NCBI GenBank assembly: GCA_011317545.1
Contig: WUJK01000002.1
Coordinates: forward strand, 3,162,001 to 3,226,000
DNA: 64,000 bases
Direction: 5' to 3'
Source: Coniella vitis
Taxonomy: Eukaryota > Ascomycota > Sordariomycetes > Diaporthales > Schizoparmaceae
The notes beneath the pieces are model-generated. The model was given only the letters and a program-made list of their open reading frames with translations. It searched no databases and had not been told where the DNA came from. Of the stretch, positions 21,208 to 32,321 are shown one piece after another (the first letter of the stretch is position 1; each line of letters starts with the position of its first letter). The translations under genes and the position numbers were made by a program.

Positions 21208-22261
21208 CCAGGACCACCACCACTCCAAGACGCACGACGAGTTCCGCGAGATGCAGCTGGGGCTGCGCGCCGAGCACGCCGCCAGGGACGCCTTTTCGCC
21301 GCGCGAGCTCCTCGAGCCGGCCAACCGGCTGCGCTTTGTCATTGGCCCTCTGCTGTTTGTCTTTCAAAACGCCACGGGGAGCAGTGCGCTCGCCGTGTTT
21401 GCGCCGCAGTACTTTAAGCTGCTCGTCGGCAGCGGCGGCGGCAGCGGGACGCGCGACTTGCTGCTCACGGGGCTGTTTGGCGCCGTCAAGGTCCTGGCGT
21501 GCACGTTCTTCATCTGGGTGCTGTCGGAGCGGTTTGGGCGGCGGGCGCTGTTGACGGGGGGCTCGGCGCTCATGGCGGCGTGCATGCTGGTGACGGCGCT
21601 GATTGTGGATGAGATTCCGACCGAGTCGGACGCGAGGGTGACGAATGCGGGCAGGGCGACGGTGGCGATGATTTACTTGGATATCATGGTATGTTTGTTG
21701 TTTGCTTCCCACTGTTTTTATCCTCTTGAAAAGAACAAAGTGAAAAAAAGAGGAAGAAAAGGAAAACTTCAAGAGGAGGATGGAGGATGAATGGACCGGT
21801 TCTTACAACTCCATCCACGTCTTTCACAAGAGAGGAAAAAAAGAAAGCACCGACAAAGACTGATCCCAAAACAGATCTACAACTGCTCCTGGGGCCCTCT
21901 CCCCTGGGCCTACGCGCCCGAGATCTTCCCCACGCGCACCCGCGCCCTCGGGCTCGCCACGTCGATGCTGGCGCACTGGGCGACCTCGGTGTGCTTCTCG
22001 ATGGCCAGCCCGTACATGGTGGACCGTCTCGGGGCCAACACGTTCCTCGTCTTCATGGGCTTCGACGTCCTGGCGGCCGTCTTTTGCTTCTTCCTGGTCC
22101 GCGAGACAAAGGGCCAGAACCTGGAGCACGCGGCTGGCACGGCGTGGGCGGTGGCGGAGAAGCCCGTCGCGGATGGCAGCGAGGGGGCCCAGACGGTCGA
22201 GTTAGTGGAGGCTCGTGATGCGTTCAGCTCGGGGTTCAAGTTGGGCAAGCAGCATGGCTGA
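20268..22261 (+). CDS. MFS sugar/quinate-type transporter
   Basis: Exons 20268-20344, 20518-21688 and 21875-22261, giving 544 aa; introns are 173 and 186 nt, GT-AG. The acceptor at 20517 was chosen over a nearby CTCGCAG because only it keeps frame and gives AAIIFISSFLAGYDSGIAGG, the helix 1 sequence of fungal sugar porters. Other family marks are GRKRTILGA, GRIVAGLGMGAQSVVVPMYSAEMAPREIRGR, PESTRWLLAQGR, ELLLQ-type central helices, and WGPLPWAYAPEIFPTR followed by VRETKGQNLE (the PETKG motif). It resembles quinate/hexose proton symporters of the plasma membrane; the substrate cannot be assigned. The central loop holds an 11-13 residue poly-Ser run from a TCG repeat. Intron 1 contains a (CT)n run. 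It is the last gene before the RIP-mutated element. Confidence 0.85.
20401..20430. repeat. (CT)n run inside intron 1 of the sugar transporter
   Basis: An uninterrupted 30-bp CT dinucleotide tract between the donor (20345) and acceptor (20517). Confidence 0.9.
21173..21205. repeat. In-frame TCG repeat encoding poly-Ser
   Basis: About eleven tandem TCG codons in the cytoplasmic loop of the sugar transporter, followed by acidic/His-rich sequence. Its length is a multiple of three, so variation would keep the frame. Confidence 0.9.
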
Positions 22262-22993
22262 TGTTGTGGATATTTTTGTCTTGAAATAAATAAATAAAAA
22301 AATAATAAAACAAAAGAAGAAGAAAAGACAGAAGGACACTCCAAGAGTTCACAGACTGTTCGATCTAGATCTGTAAGACTTTGTTGTTCCTTTTCGATGC
22401 TTCAATGGCGGAATGGTGAGCAATATAGTCTATAGACGAAGAAGCGAGTACGAGCCTCAAGTGGAGAGAAGAAATGTGTCTTGTCGGTTGGATACCACTT
22501 GGCAAGTTGAGCAACGCGGCGAGAAGGAAACGATGCGATGTAGATCATCCACAGTCTCGTCAGAACACGTTTACACGTCCAAGTGAGTCTGTTATTACAA
22601 AGCACATTATTGTGTTTCCTGCTGACTATACTATATCTAGTTGTCGGTGACGAGTCTTATGGTAGATTGTGTTGGCATTCAAATGTTAGCATGCATGGGA
22701 CTCAAGAAGGGCAGTGCTAATACTGGAGGACGGTACTCTATATACGCTGTAAAAGTGTCTGGAAAGGCCGTTTTCCGCCTACCAGAACAATATCGGATAC
22801 ACTTGCTGCCATACAAACTCATCCACCAATCACATCACTATCTCTGTAAACACAACGACATCTCTTGACTTACATGTGATGAAACAATGACCAATCCTAG
22901 TCGATCGTAAGAACCGTCTTTGTAGTTGGGTCCACGTGAACAAAGATGGCACTCAAGCAAGTTGAATCTGAATCTGAATCTGAATAGCACCCC
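22262..22993. other. Intergenic region left of the retroelement
   Basis: 0.73 kb without a gene. It keeps normal composition up to the insertion point and ends in GAATCT hexanucleotide repeats (22962-22985), next to the target site duplication. Confidence 0.55.
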
Positions 22994-22998
22994 CCTAT
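22994..22998. repeat. Target site duplication, left
   Basis: CCTAT, identical to 30678-30682, exactly where homology between the two LTRs begins and ends. Confidence 0.88.
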
Positions 22999-23468
22999 TA
23001 TAATGATCCTTGCCTGAATCCCGGATTCTGGAAGTACCTATAAGTTATATATTAGCAGGCGGGGAAGTATTACCTTTAAGTCTTCGTACGTTATCGAGCA
23101 ATATTAAATATTATAAGTAATTAAGAGGGATTACCCTATTATATAAAATAATACTTAGATTTATAACTAAAGACTATAAGGAAACTATCTAATATTAAGC
23201 TATAAACTTCTATCCTTATATCCTTTTATTATCCTAGTAAGTCGATATAATCGATATTAATCCTATCGATCTATAATATATTAGTCGATATAATCGATAT
23301 CGATTCTATCGATCGTATAACTATTAAAACCCTAACCCTAATTATATTACTATAAATATTTAGATATCCTTATATAAAAGATTCTTATCGGTCCGTTATA
23401 ATTCCGATTTACTAGTATATAGTTACGCTAGCCTATTCCTATAACCTATATATTTATAAGTTATAATA
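22999..23468 (-). repeat. LTR, left copy (3' LTR in element orientation)
   Basis: 470 bp, colinear with the right copy without gaps. Differences are almost all transitions. Its first 40-45 bp retain more G/C than the matching bases of the right copy, while its last 110 bp are more heavily mutated. It contains two copies of a roughly 43-bp tandem unit with ATCGAT palindromes (about 23240-23325). Confidence 0.92.
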
Positions 23469-23587
23469 TTATCTCCCTTTTATTAATCTTTATCCCTAAA
23501 AACCTATAATATTTCCGTAAATAATCCTGCTTAATATTCTTACTTCGAATTATACTTTCCTAATTCGTTATATCGTCGTCTTCTTAT

Positions 23588-24100
23588 ATAACGAAACCTT
23601 ATTCGTTAAATCTAAAGTCTAATTCTACTAAATAGAAGTTATCCTTATATTTAATTATTCTTTCGAACGCTTTCGAGATATATCCTTATTCTTATTACGA
23701 TTCTAAAGGTAAGACTTCTTATTAAGTTTCCCCTAGTAATTCTTCTCGCTACGCCGAGTATATATATTTAAAACTTCCTCGTTATAATATTTTAAAGATA
23801 ACTAACTCTACCGACCTTTTATATATCTCTTCGTAGTATTAAAAGCTAGAAGATAAGATCGAGGAGCTAGAAGATAAACTAATACGCTTATATAGGTAAA
23901 AAAAGATATAGCGGGAATAGATAGCGTATACTATTCGTTATAATTTATCGAATCTAGAAGACCTAGATTATATAGAATATAAGGAGGTAAAGAAGGAGCG
24001 TTTAGCCGCCGAAGCTAAATATTATTCTATAGAGCCGATTATTCCTAAAGGCCTATTATCTAAGGGTTTTATAATTATTATATTAGAAGATTTTAATTAG
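23588..24100 (+). pseudogene. Antisense (plus-strand) ORF remnant between pol and the 3' LTR
   Basis: In one plus-strand frame, about 170 codons from 23588 to a TAG at 24098 read as a plausible protein if interior TAA/TAG are taken as RIP-mutated Gln/Trp codons. It has a Ser/Tyr-rich N-terminal part (for example SPSNSSRYAEY), then a charged coiled-coil-like part (KLEDKIEELEDKLIRLYR) and NLSNLEDLDYIEYKEVKKER, then a hydrophobic end ILEDFN. The minus strand over the same bases shows no protein character, although gag and pol lie on that strand. I do not recognise the protein. It may be an accessory ORF of this element lineage, or a captured host fragment. No intact start codon is present. Confidence 0.6.
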
Positions 24101-24329
24101 TTTAGGATTTCTCCGTTATCTCCGTCTAATTTTCTTATTAGTAATTTATAGGGTATTAGGGCTTTTAGTTTATAACTTTAATTTCTTTAGAATTATTATT
24201 AATAGTCCTTAATAAGGGGTCTAGTTATTTCTATAAATAGCTATTATAGTTAAAGATATAAGTAGTCTTATAGCTTAATAATTAAAGTTCCTAGTTTCTT
24301 ATTAGAAGATTCGGGGTTTAATTTCCTAT

Positions 24330-27300
24330 AATACCTTCTCTATCTAAAGCTATAATAACTTTTTATTTTTATATTCTTTAATAAGGTCTAAGTATACGTT
24401 CTTTAGTAGTTCCTAAGTATTTTCCGAATTATTATAATTTTTCTATTTAATAAGGTATTATTTTCCGTATTTACGTTTATATAAGTCGAGAATCTATTTA
24501 ACTTTATATTATACTTATTCTAGTTCGATAATATCTATATCGTACGAGAGTTCTATATCTACTAGTACTAGTTCTAGGAGTAAAATATAGAAGATTAGGT
24601 ATAAGCGTATATATAAGATTTCTAATTTATAGTTAACTAGTAAAATCTATTATATAATTTTATAAGATCCGAGTTTTTTATAGTTAAGTTTATCGCTAGG
24701 TTTAGTAGTTTTAATATTTTTATAGTTAAGGTAGACTTTATCTCCCTTCTATAGGATTAATCTCTTAATCCTTCTCTAATTAGCGTATTTTGTTATTCGT
24801 TCTTTAATATCCTAAAGTATATATCGAATATCTTTATATAATTACTTAATTCTTCTAGTATATTAGTCTACCGTTTCTATATTTCTACCTAATAGTATTT
24901 TATAATATATTATAGGGTTATATCCGTAGAGTAGGAAGAATAGTAATTTTCCTATACTTATTATATCTACGCTATTATAAGCAAATTATACCGTAAGTAA
25001 GAGTTCGACCTAATTATCTTATTTATAGTTAATATAGTATTATAGATATTATTCTATAATCTAGTTAGTATATTCTATTTATCCGTTTATTTAAGGATAA
25101 AATACCGTAGATATATATTATATCGTTCCGAGGTATTTAATAAGAGAGATCTAGAATTTTAATATAAATTTTCTATCTCTATCTAATATAATTTCCTAAG
25201 GTATTTTATAATTAGCGATAATAATACGGAGGAATATATATACGAGTTCTTCTATAATATTACTTTCCTTATATAATAGGAAGTATATATATTTACTTAA
25301 TCTATAAACTATTACTAGGATATTATTATACTATACTTAAGTTAAGGGTTCTTATAAAAGGGGTAGCTTAGTAATAAAGTCTAGACTAATAGATAACTAA
25401 ATAATCGTAGATATTAATAAAGGTTATAATAGTTTATAAGGTTTATATTATTCTATCTTATTCCGTTTATATATATCGTAGTTATTAATAATATCCGTAA
25501 CTTATTTCTTAAAGTTTAATAGATTCTAATAACGTTAGATCCTTTTATAAGTTGCTCTAATTCCTTAATATTTATATACTAATACGTTATAGATACTTCT
25601 AATATAATCGTTTTATTCCGATATTATTATATTATCGAGGTTAGGTATTTCTCCTTCGATATATAGGGTTATATTAAGTTCTTTAATAATAGATAATATA
25701 ATAAGATTATTATCCGAATCTTTCTTAAAGATCGCTATAATATCTTAGTCTTTATTATTATTATCCTTATAATTTAACCGTCTATTAAGAGCGTTTACTT
25801 ATTCGTTTTCTTTACCTTTACGGTAAATAATCTTAAAATCGAATTCTAATAGAAATTCGTATTATCTAACTTATCGTTTATTAAGCTACTTTATTAAGGT
25901 AAATACCTAAAGGTTCTTATAATCCGTATATATAAGAATTTATTATTTTACGCCGATAAGGTAATATCGCTATTCCCTAAAGGCTTCTATTATTATTATA
26001 AGTTCTTAATCGGGTATTCTATAATTAAGTTTTAATCCGTTTAGCTTCTTACTAAAGTTACTAACTATCCGTAATTATCCTTTATCGTCTTATTATCCGA
26101 GTTATCTACCGAATATATAATCTAATATATTTATCTCGATCTTAAAAACTTTATCTTAATCTACTTCGATTAGGATTAGTTCTAATATAATTATATCCTT
26201 AATTATACTAAAGGTTTTCTATACTTATTCGTTCTAATTAAAGGTAATATCCTTTTTTATAAGTTTTATAAATAGTATTATAATATTATTATAATTCTTA
26301 ATAAATTATCGGTAGAAGTTAGTATAGCTTAAGAAGGCTTTAATATCTTTAATATTCTAAGGTATAAGCTAGTCCCTAATTATTTATACTTTATCTTTCT
26401 ATATTCGTATATACCTTAGTATAATAATATATCCGAGGTAGTTAATTTCTTAAGTATTCTAGTTATATTTAGTAGATTCTATTAAAATCTTATTATCTTA
26501 GAGGATTTATAGGATTATCGTAATATATTTCCAATATTCTTCGAATATCTTTAAGTAAATAAGGATATCGTTTAGGTAAGCGATTATAAAATAATCGAGG
26601 TATTTATATAAGATAAAGTTTATTATTTCCTAAAATAATATAGGGGTATTAATAAGTCCGAATAATATAATAAGATATTCGAAATATCTATAATATATTC
26701 TAAACGCTATTTTCTATTCTTCTCCGGGTTTAATACGAATATATATATATCCTTCTTTAAGGTCGAGGGCTATAAACTATTAAGCTTCTTTAAATCTATC
26801 TCTAAATTCTTTAAAGAAAGGTAAAGGGTACCGATTCTTAATTATAATATCGTTAAGTTACCGATAGTTAATATATAATCGTAGCTTACCGTTTTTCTTT
26901 AGTATAAATAGGATTAGGTATTCTATTAGTAAATATAAGGGTTTAATATAACCTTTCTTAAGGTTTTCGTTAATATATTCTCTAAGTATTTTAAGTTTAT
27001 CCTTATTTAATCTATAGATAGGAAAGAACTTTAGTTATTCTCCTTCTTTAAATAAGATCTTATAGTTATATAAGCCGTACTCTAATAGGCTATTATCGAA
27101 TTTTCCTTAAAATAATTTTATAAACTTCCGATACTTTTCTAATATACCGGAGAGGTTTTTAAACGTATCTTCGTCTTATATAATTACTATTATAAGGAGA
27201 TATCGTTATATATACTTAGTTCCTTCTTAAACTTATCGTAATAATATATCCTACTATCTATAGAATCCTATTATATTATATTCTAATCTATTATATCCCT

Positions 27301-27830
27301 TCTTCTATTAAGTATTAATTATCGCTAGATCCTTCTCTATAAGCTATTAAGGTTTATCGTATCCTAAGGTAGTTATTATTTTAGCTCTTCTCGATTTAAA
27401 GGTATATATAAATTTATTTAAACCCTTATTATCTAGGTATCGCTTAATAATTAAATCCGATCCTATACCTTTAATTATAATTATTTCTTAGGTATCCGCT
27501 TTATCCTATAAAATATAGCTATTAATCTAATCGATTCGAGGATTTTCCTTTCTTAACTATAATATACCTAAAATTAGCTTATATTATACGGTATCCGTAA
27601 TATCGAAGTTTATTAATATTATATATCTATAGATAATAATTAGTAATTAATTAGATTCTATATCGATAATACCTTAGCTATAAATAACTTTTATACCTTT
27701 TATAATATTAAGTTTATAGGGTTCTATTTTCTTTTTTAAAGTATTTATTCTCTATTAATAACGCTTAGGGATATAAAGTTTCCTTATACTCCGCTATCTA
27801 GGAGTATTATATAGTATTTATCGTTAATTC
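24330..27830 (-). pseudogene. Pol remnant: protease, RT, RNase H, integrase, chromodomain
   Basis: On the minus strand: aspartic protease ILLDSGV.GNFIS at about 27,770-27,810; reverse transcriptase with ALDLKEGYIYIRIKPGEE (about 26,700-26,780) and the catalytic box read as YLNDILIYLK (about 26,555-26,582; the usual YLDD with one Asp changed to Asn by G to A); RNase H/connection end with EFLLEFDFKIIYRKGKENE at about 25,810-25,900; integrase with YRLSKYIYFL, EIILDRDRKF and TVFYPQINGQIEYTN at about 25,000-25,330; chromodomain with RKYGK.YLIK.KNYNNSENT at about 24,440-24,510. Every frame is interrupted by many stops, so it is non-functional. The chromodomain would direct integration towards marked chromatin. 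Confidence 0.88.
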
Positions 27831-29099
27831 GTACTACGATTTTTAAATATTCGTATATCGAGCTATCTATCGTATAAAGGGACTTTACTATAAATCCTAA
27901 TCGCTTATTATCCCTTATAAATAATCCTTACCTTTTAGGTTCTACTATTCTTATTATACTCTAAGGGCTATTATTTATATTAGGTTCTTAGCTTATTATA
28001 TTCCGTATTATATATATACTACGGCTTATCGCTATAGGTATACTTAATTTTCTTCTTTTATATAGGGAATCTATACTCCGAGCTAATTATCTTTAAGGTT
28101 ATAATAGGTATATACTTTATCCGCTAGGTATTCTATATAATCGGCGCGCTTATAGAAGCTATAATATATAGGTTCTATATATACGGGCTTTACGAGCTTT
28201 TTCCTTTATTTTTATTCGTATATTCTATATTAATCGAGCGCTTTTTCTTACGTATAAAGTATATACTAGGGTATTATATATTAATACTATTTTACTTATC
28301 GTATAGTATATTTATAGGGGGTATTATATATAAGGCTAATATTAGTATAGTTTCCCCTTATTCTAAATACTTTATAATAATCGCTATTATCGTCGTTATA
28401 AGCGATAATATTATACCCTATCTCGCGTATAGGGAACTATTCGTTAGTTACCTTATATTTAAAGTATCGTTTATAATTATATATAATATAGGTAAACTAT
28501 ATAATCTAGTAATACTTTTCGTAAAGGTAATTAATTTATATATCTTCTTATATAAGGGGGGTTTTATCTTAATAGGTTATTATTCGGAATAGTTCTCTAG
28601 GTATAATACCGTAGATAAGGTAATATATATCTCCTTTATCGATATCTTTATCTATAGAGCTTTCTAATTCTAAGCTTATTTCTTCGTTAATAGTTTAGGT
28701 ATTAATATCCTAACTAATATTAAGTATTTCCTACTATTTTATAATTTCCGTAATATTACTCTATAAAATATCCGTTTCGTTAGGTAGTTTATACCCTTTT
28801 ATATCGCGCTAGTAGGGGTATTCCCTAATAAGCTAAGCTTATTATTTTATTATTAGTCTTTTAAATAGACCGTTATCCGTTAGGAAAGGCGTCCTTTAGG
28901 TAACTACGATTTATCGTCCTTTATAAGGTTTTTAAAGGAATTATCCTAAGCCTTACTTTACCGAAAGGTATATTATATAATTATCCTTATAATAAAAGGT
29001 CTAGTTAAGGAGTTTATAATCGGAGTTATCCGATACTTACTCTAGAAGCTAATTTTAGCTAAGAGTAGAGTTTATAATCTTATATATTATAATATTAAC

Positions 29100-29910
29100 T
29101 TATTATCCTTCGGGGACTTTCTTAAATTCTCTAGGTTTCTTAGGTTATCGGTATTCTTATATAAAATAGCCTATTTTATTATAATTAAAATATTCCTTAC
29201 TTATAGGTTTATACTAAGCTATATCGAGCTCTATAAATCCTATATATATAGTACTATTAACTATTATACCTTATTATTAGAAGCTACGGTTAATTATCTA
29301 TTAAATCCGCTATCCTATATTAGTATAATTCCTCTATATAGTATAGCTTCCTCCTTTCTTACTTTTCTCTATATATCTTTCGTAGAAACGGTTATTAATA
29401 TAGATAACGTTATTATTAAATATTATAAAGTTTTTAGGCTAATCCTATTTAGAGATTTCGTCCTTAACCTTATCCTTAAGTCCTTTATAATAGTATTTTA
29501 TAAGGTTCTTATCTTCCTAAGGGAGGTATATTAAGAATTACTTAAAGCGGATTATATAAGCTAAAGCAGATTTATTTTACTTAAGTTCTATAAGTTATTA
29601 TACTATAGTTCGTTCTTCGTTAGGATTATTAAATATTTCCTTAAGGATATATTCGAATCCTACGAATATATCGAATATATTCTTAATAATCGGCTTATAT
29701 TAATCGAGGTTACCTAGGTATTTAATATAGTTATAAAGTAAGGGTTTATATTAAATAAATATATCCTTTTCGAATCGTATACCGGTTAGGATAACTTTAT
29801 CGGGTTTAATAGTAAATTAAGCTATATTATATAGGAAGTATACTTTATAATAGGTAAAGAACCTTTAAAATATCTTTTAATTACCGTTATATATAATAGG
29901 TTTATCTATC
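29100..29910 (-). pseudogene. Gag remnant with zinc knuckle
   Basis: Reading the minus strand and treating TAA/TAG as mutated Gln/Trp codons gives a retrotransposon Gag-like stretch: GIRFEKD, NPNEER, SALAYIIRFK, and YYYKGLKDKVKDEISK. Near 29,150-29,200 it reads YFNYNKIGYFI.EYR, which is a C-x2-C-x4-H-x4-C zinc knuckle with Cys and His codons changed to Tyr by RIP transitions. Gag would form the particle shell and bind RNA. Limits are approximate. Confidence 0.8.
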
Positions 29911-30207
29911 TTATAGCTATTACCGGTATTTTAAATAATAAGCGCTAGGGGCGTAATAACTATAGCTTAATATTATTCGAGCTATTAAGCCTACCTATAG
30001 ATAGTACGATTCTACTACTTCTAATTCTATTAGAGTATAGCGAGTTATTAGGTAAGTTCGATTAATTAGTATATTATATCTTCCTAAGTTATAACCTAAT
30101 AATATCCTTCTCCTAAGGTAAATAGGGTAGGAATTTAAGGAGCTATTATTATACTTAATATTACCTAAGAGATATATATAGATTATCCTAAATAAGAGTT
30201 ATAAAAA

Positions 30208-30677
30208 TATAATAATCCTTACTTAAATCCCGGATTCTAGAAGTATCTATAAGTTATATATTAGTAGGCGGGGAAGTATTACCTTTAAATCTTCGTATAT
30301 TATCGAGCAATATTAAGTATTATAAATAATTAAAAGGGATTACCCTATTATATAAAATAATACTTAGATTTATAACTAAAGATTATAAAGAAACTATCTA
30401 ATATTAAGCTATAAACTCCTATCCTTATATCCTTTTATTATCCTAGTAAGTCGATATAGTTAATATCGATCCTATCGATCTATAATATGCTAGTCGATAT
30501 AATCGATATCGATTCTATCGATCGTATAACTATTAAGACCCTAACCCTAATTATATTACTATAAGTGTCCAGATGTCCTTATATAAGAGATCCCTATCGG
30601 TCCGTTGCGGTTCCGATTTGCTGGTATATGGTTGCGCTGGCCTGTTCCTGTGACCTGCATGTTCATGGGTCATAACA
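30208..30677 (-). repeat. LTR, right copy (5' LTR in element orientation)
   Basis: 470 bp. Bases up to about 30563 are RIP-mutated like the left copy, but the last 115 bp (about 30564-30677) are essentially unmutated, with normal GC and an abrupt change in composition inside the LTR. It ends ATAACA, followed by the CCTAT target duplication. Confidence 0.92.
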
Positions 30678-30682
30678 CCTAT
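30678..30682. repeat. Target site duplication, right
   Basis: CCTAT immediately after the terminal ACA of the right LTR, matching 22994-22998. Confidence 0.88.
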
Positions 30683-31914
30683 GCATTCCTCCCAATCTGG
30701 AGACCTCCAATGCGTGCGTTTCCTTCTATTCACGAGTTCTCCTCAGGCCGACCTGCATATAGGAGTGATTCCACCGTCTACAAAGAAGTCGGTGTGGCAA
30801 ACAGAGTCCACTCGTACCCAGTCAGAACACGCGTCTCTGGGGTTGCGAAGGGGGCGCCGTGGTTCGCAGACGACTCGACGTGTCATTGATCCAACATGAC
30901 CGAAGCGCCGCGTCCATTGAGTCGTGCTGTGTATGATCTGGTTCACGGCATACTACGCCTCCTGTCTACCATGTAGGCAGGTGTTATCCAATCCTCGGGT
31001 CGGGAATGTGGATGAGCAATAGCAATCCGAGGATCCTGGAGAGCGCACATCCAACGGGGCAACGCACACAGCAGCATCGACAGCGGCCGCGTCAACAGGC
31101 TGGACCGTGATTGTCCATATCAGGGGGCAGAGGAAAAGACAGGAGCGGGCCACAATGGTTACTGCAACAAGACGTCACATCCGGGGAATGTCCGGATTGG
31201 GACTGACAGGAGGGTTTCCTATGAACTTGAGAAACGAAACACAGCCACGCCACCCCGGCAGTTGTTTGTCTGGATTTGGTTTTTATGTTTATTCTTTTCT
31301 CTCTTCTTTATTCGTGGTGCTGTTGAACTCGACTGGTCTTTTCATTCTCTGCTTGTTTTATTTGCTAAGCCTTTCGTTCTCTGCCATCCATGGCACGCAT
31401 TCTTGTTCCCACCACGCCACTCTCTACTGTATACTCTGTATATCCCTCGTGTGTTTCTGTATAATCATCGACTATCCACAAAAGAACAAGGCTGTTCCCA
31501 TGGCAATTTCACGGACCTGCTGGCTGACGACTACCACGGAAAGTGGCATAAGAAGCCAAGACTTTTGGCTTGCGCAGCCTCGACGGGACAAGCCGTGCTG
31601 CCTCCCACATTCCGAGCTGCCCCCTTTGACTTTCGCCTGCTCGCTGCTTTCTCGCCGGGGGCCGTCTGGGGGGGGGAAGCAGCACCAATCACACGGCTTG
31701 CAATAGCAATGCCGTTATGCATCTTGCCAAGCTTCATGGGTGGTTCCTTGTGGAGCAGCGAACGCGGCGAGGGTCCACTCCGCAGATGGACAAGAACGGT
31801 CCCGGATATCCCTGACGTGGACGTGGATTTGGACTGGACGTCTGGTGCTTCTGGCTCGTTGATTGGTCATGGCTATGCAGTATGCAGTATGCAGGTACCG
31901 TATCCGGGCGTGGA

Positions 31915-31944
31915 AGGGGGAGGAGGAGGAGGAGGAGGAGGAGG
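31915..31944. repeat. (GGA)n purine tract
   Basis: An all-purine G-rich triplet run of about 30 bp in the promoter region of the intradiol dioxygenase. Confidence 0.9.
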
Positions 31945-32083
31945 GAACAAGCAGGCCGCGTGTAAGTCAAGTCCAGATGTAGATGCGGCTGCTGCTGCGG
32001 CTGCTGCTTGCTGCTGCTGCTATACTGCTGTTATACTGACTGCCTCGATGTATCCATCAAAAGATGGCGTAGAGCGAGTGACA

Positions 32084-32089
32084 TATAAA
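32084..32089 (+). promoter_or_regulatory. TATA box of the intradiol dioxygenase
   Basis: TATAAA about 235 bp upstream of the ATG at 32322, followed by a pyrimidine-rich leader. Its position suits a fungal core promoter. Confidence 0.45.
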
Positions 32090-32321
32090 GGCCGAGGCGG
32101 TTGTTCCTGCTCGTCTTCGACTCCCTCCTCACTTGGATCCTCAACTCCAACGACACTCACTCTCTCTCCGAGCAGCTATCCACTCCCTCCTTGGGCTTCT
32201 TTTGCACACGCTGTCGAACTGAGTGAGCCCTGCTCCGTCTCAGCAGCCATCCAGTCGCTCCCTTTGGCAAGAAACAAGCCTCCTCTTGGAAAGGAAACAA
32301 AAAAAAAAAACACCCAACACC

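Larger units (their letters stand above)
22999..30677 (-). mobile_element. RIP-mutated Ty3/Gypsy chromovirus LTR retrotransposon, structurally complete
   Basis: A 7,679-bp element with two 470-bp LTRs (22999-23468 and 30208-30677, constant offset 7,209, so no indels between them). It is flanked by the 5-bp target duplication CCTAT (22994-22998 and 30678-30682). The right LTR terminus reads ATAACA; read on the minus strand, the element starts TGTTAT and ends ATTATA, i.e. TGT...ACA after a C to T change. A polypurine tract (AAAAGGGAGA on the minus strand) abuts the left LTR. Protein remnants on the minus strand, in order: Gag with zinc knuckle, protease, RT, RNase H, integrase, chromodomain. 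The order RT-RH-INT-chromo identifies a chromovirus. All frames are riddled with TAA/TAG; GC is very low and sites look like C to T and G to A products, the signature of RIP. The element cannot encode functional proteins. Confidence 0.93.
30683..32321. other. Intergenic region and promoter of the intradiol dioxygenase
   Basis: 1.6 kb of normal composition directly right of the retroelement. It contains a GGA repeat (31915-31944), a CTG-rich stretch (31985-32032) and a TATA box at 32084-32089. The long frame at 31262-32698 is not supported as coding upstream of the dioxygenase ATG. Confidence 0.55.

Noticed and set aside
20465..21772. 435-aa frame antisense to the sugar transporter
   Set aside because: The poly-Arg run and Gly/Ala/His-rich composition mirror the TCG repeat and codon bias of the transporter.
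23329..23340. CCCTAACCCTAA read as a telomeric repeat
   Set aside because: Only two units, present at the same place in both LTRs, so it is part of the LTR and not a telomere or interstitial telomeric array.
22999..30677. AT-rich block considered as a centromere fragment or inserted mitochondrial DNA
   Set aside because: Two colinear LTRs, a target site duplication and ordered Ty3/Gypsy protein remnants explain it fully.
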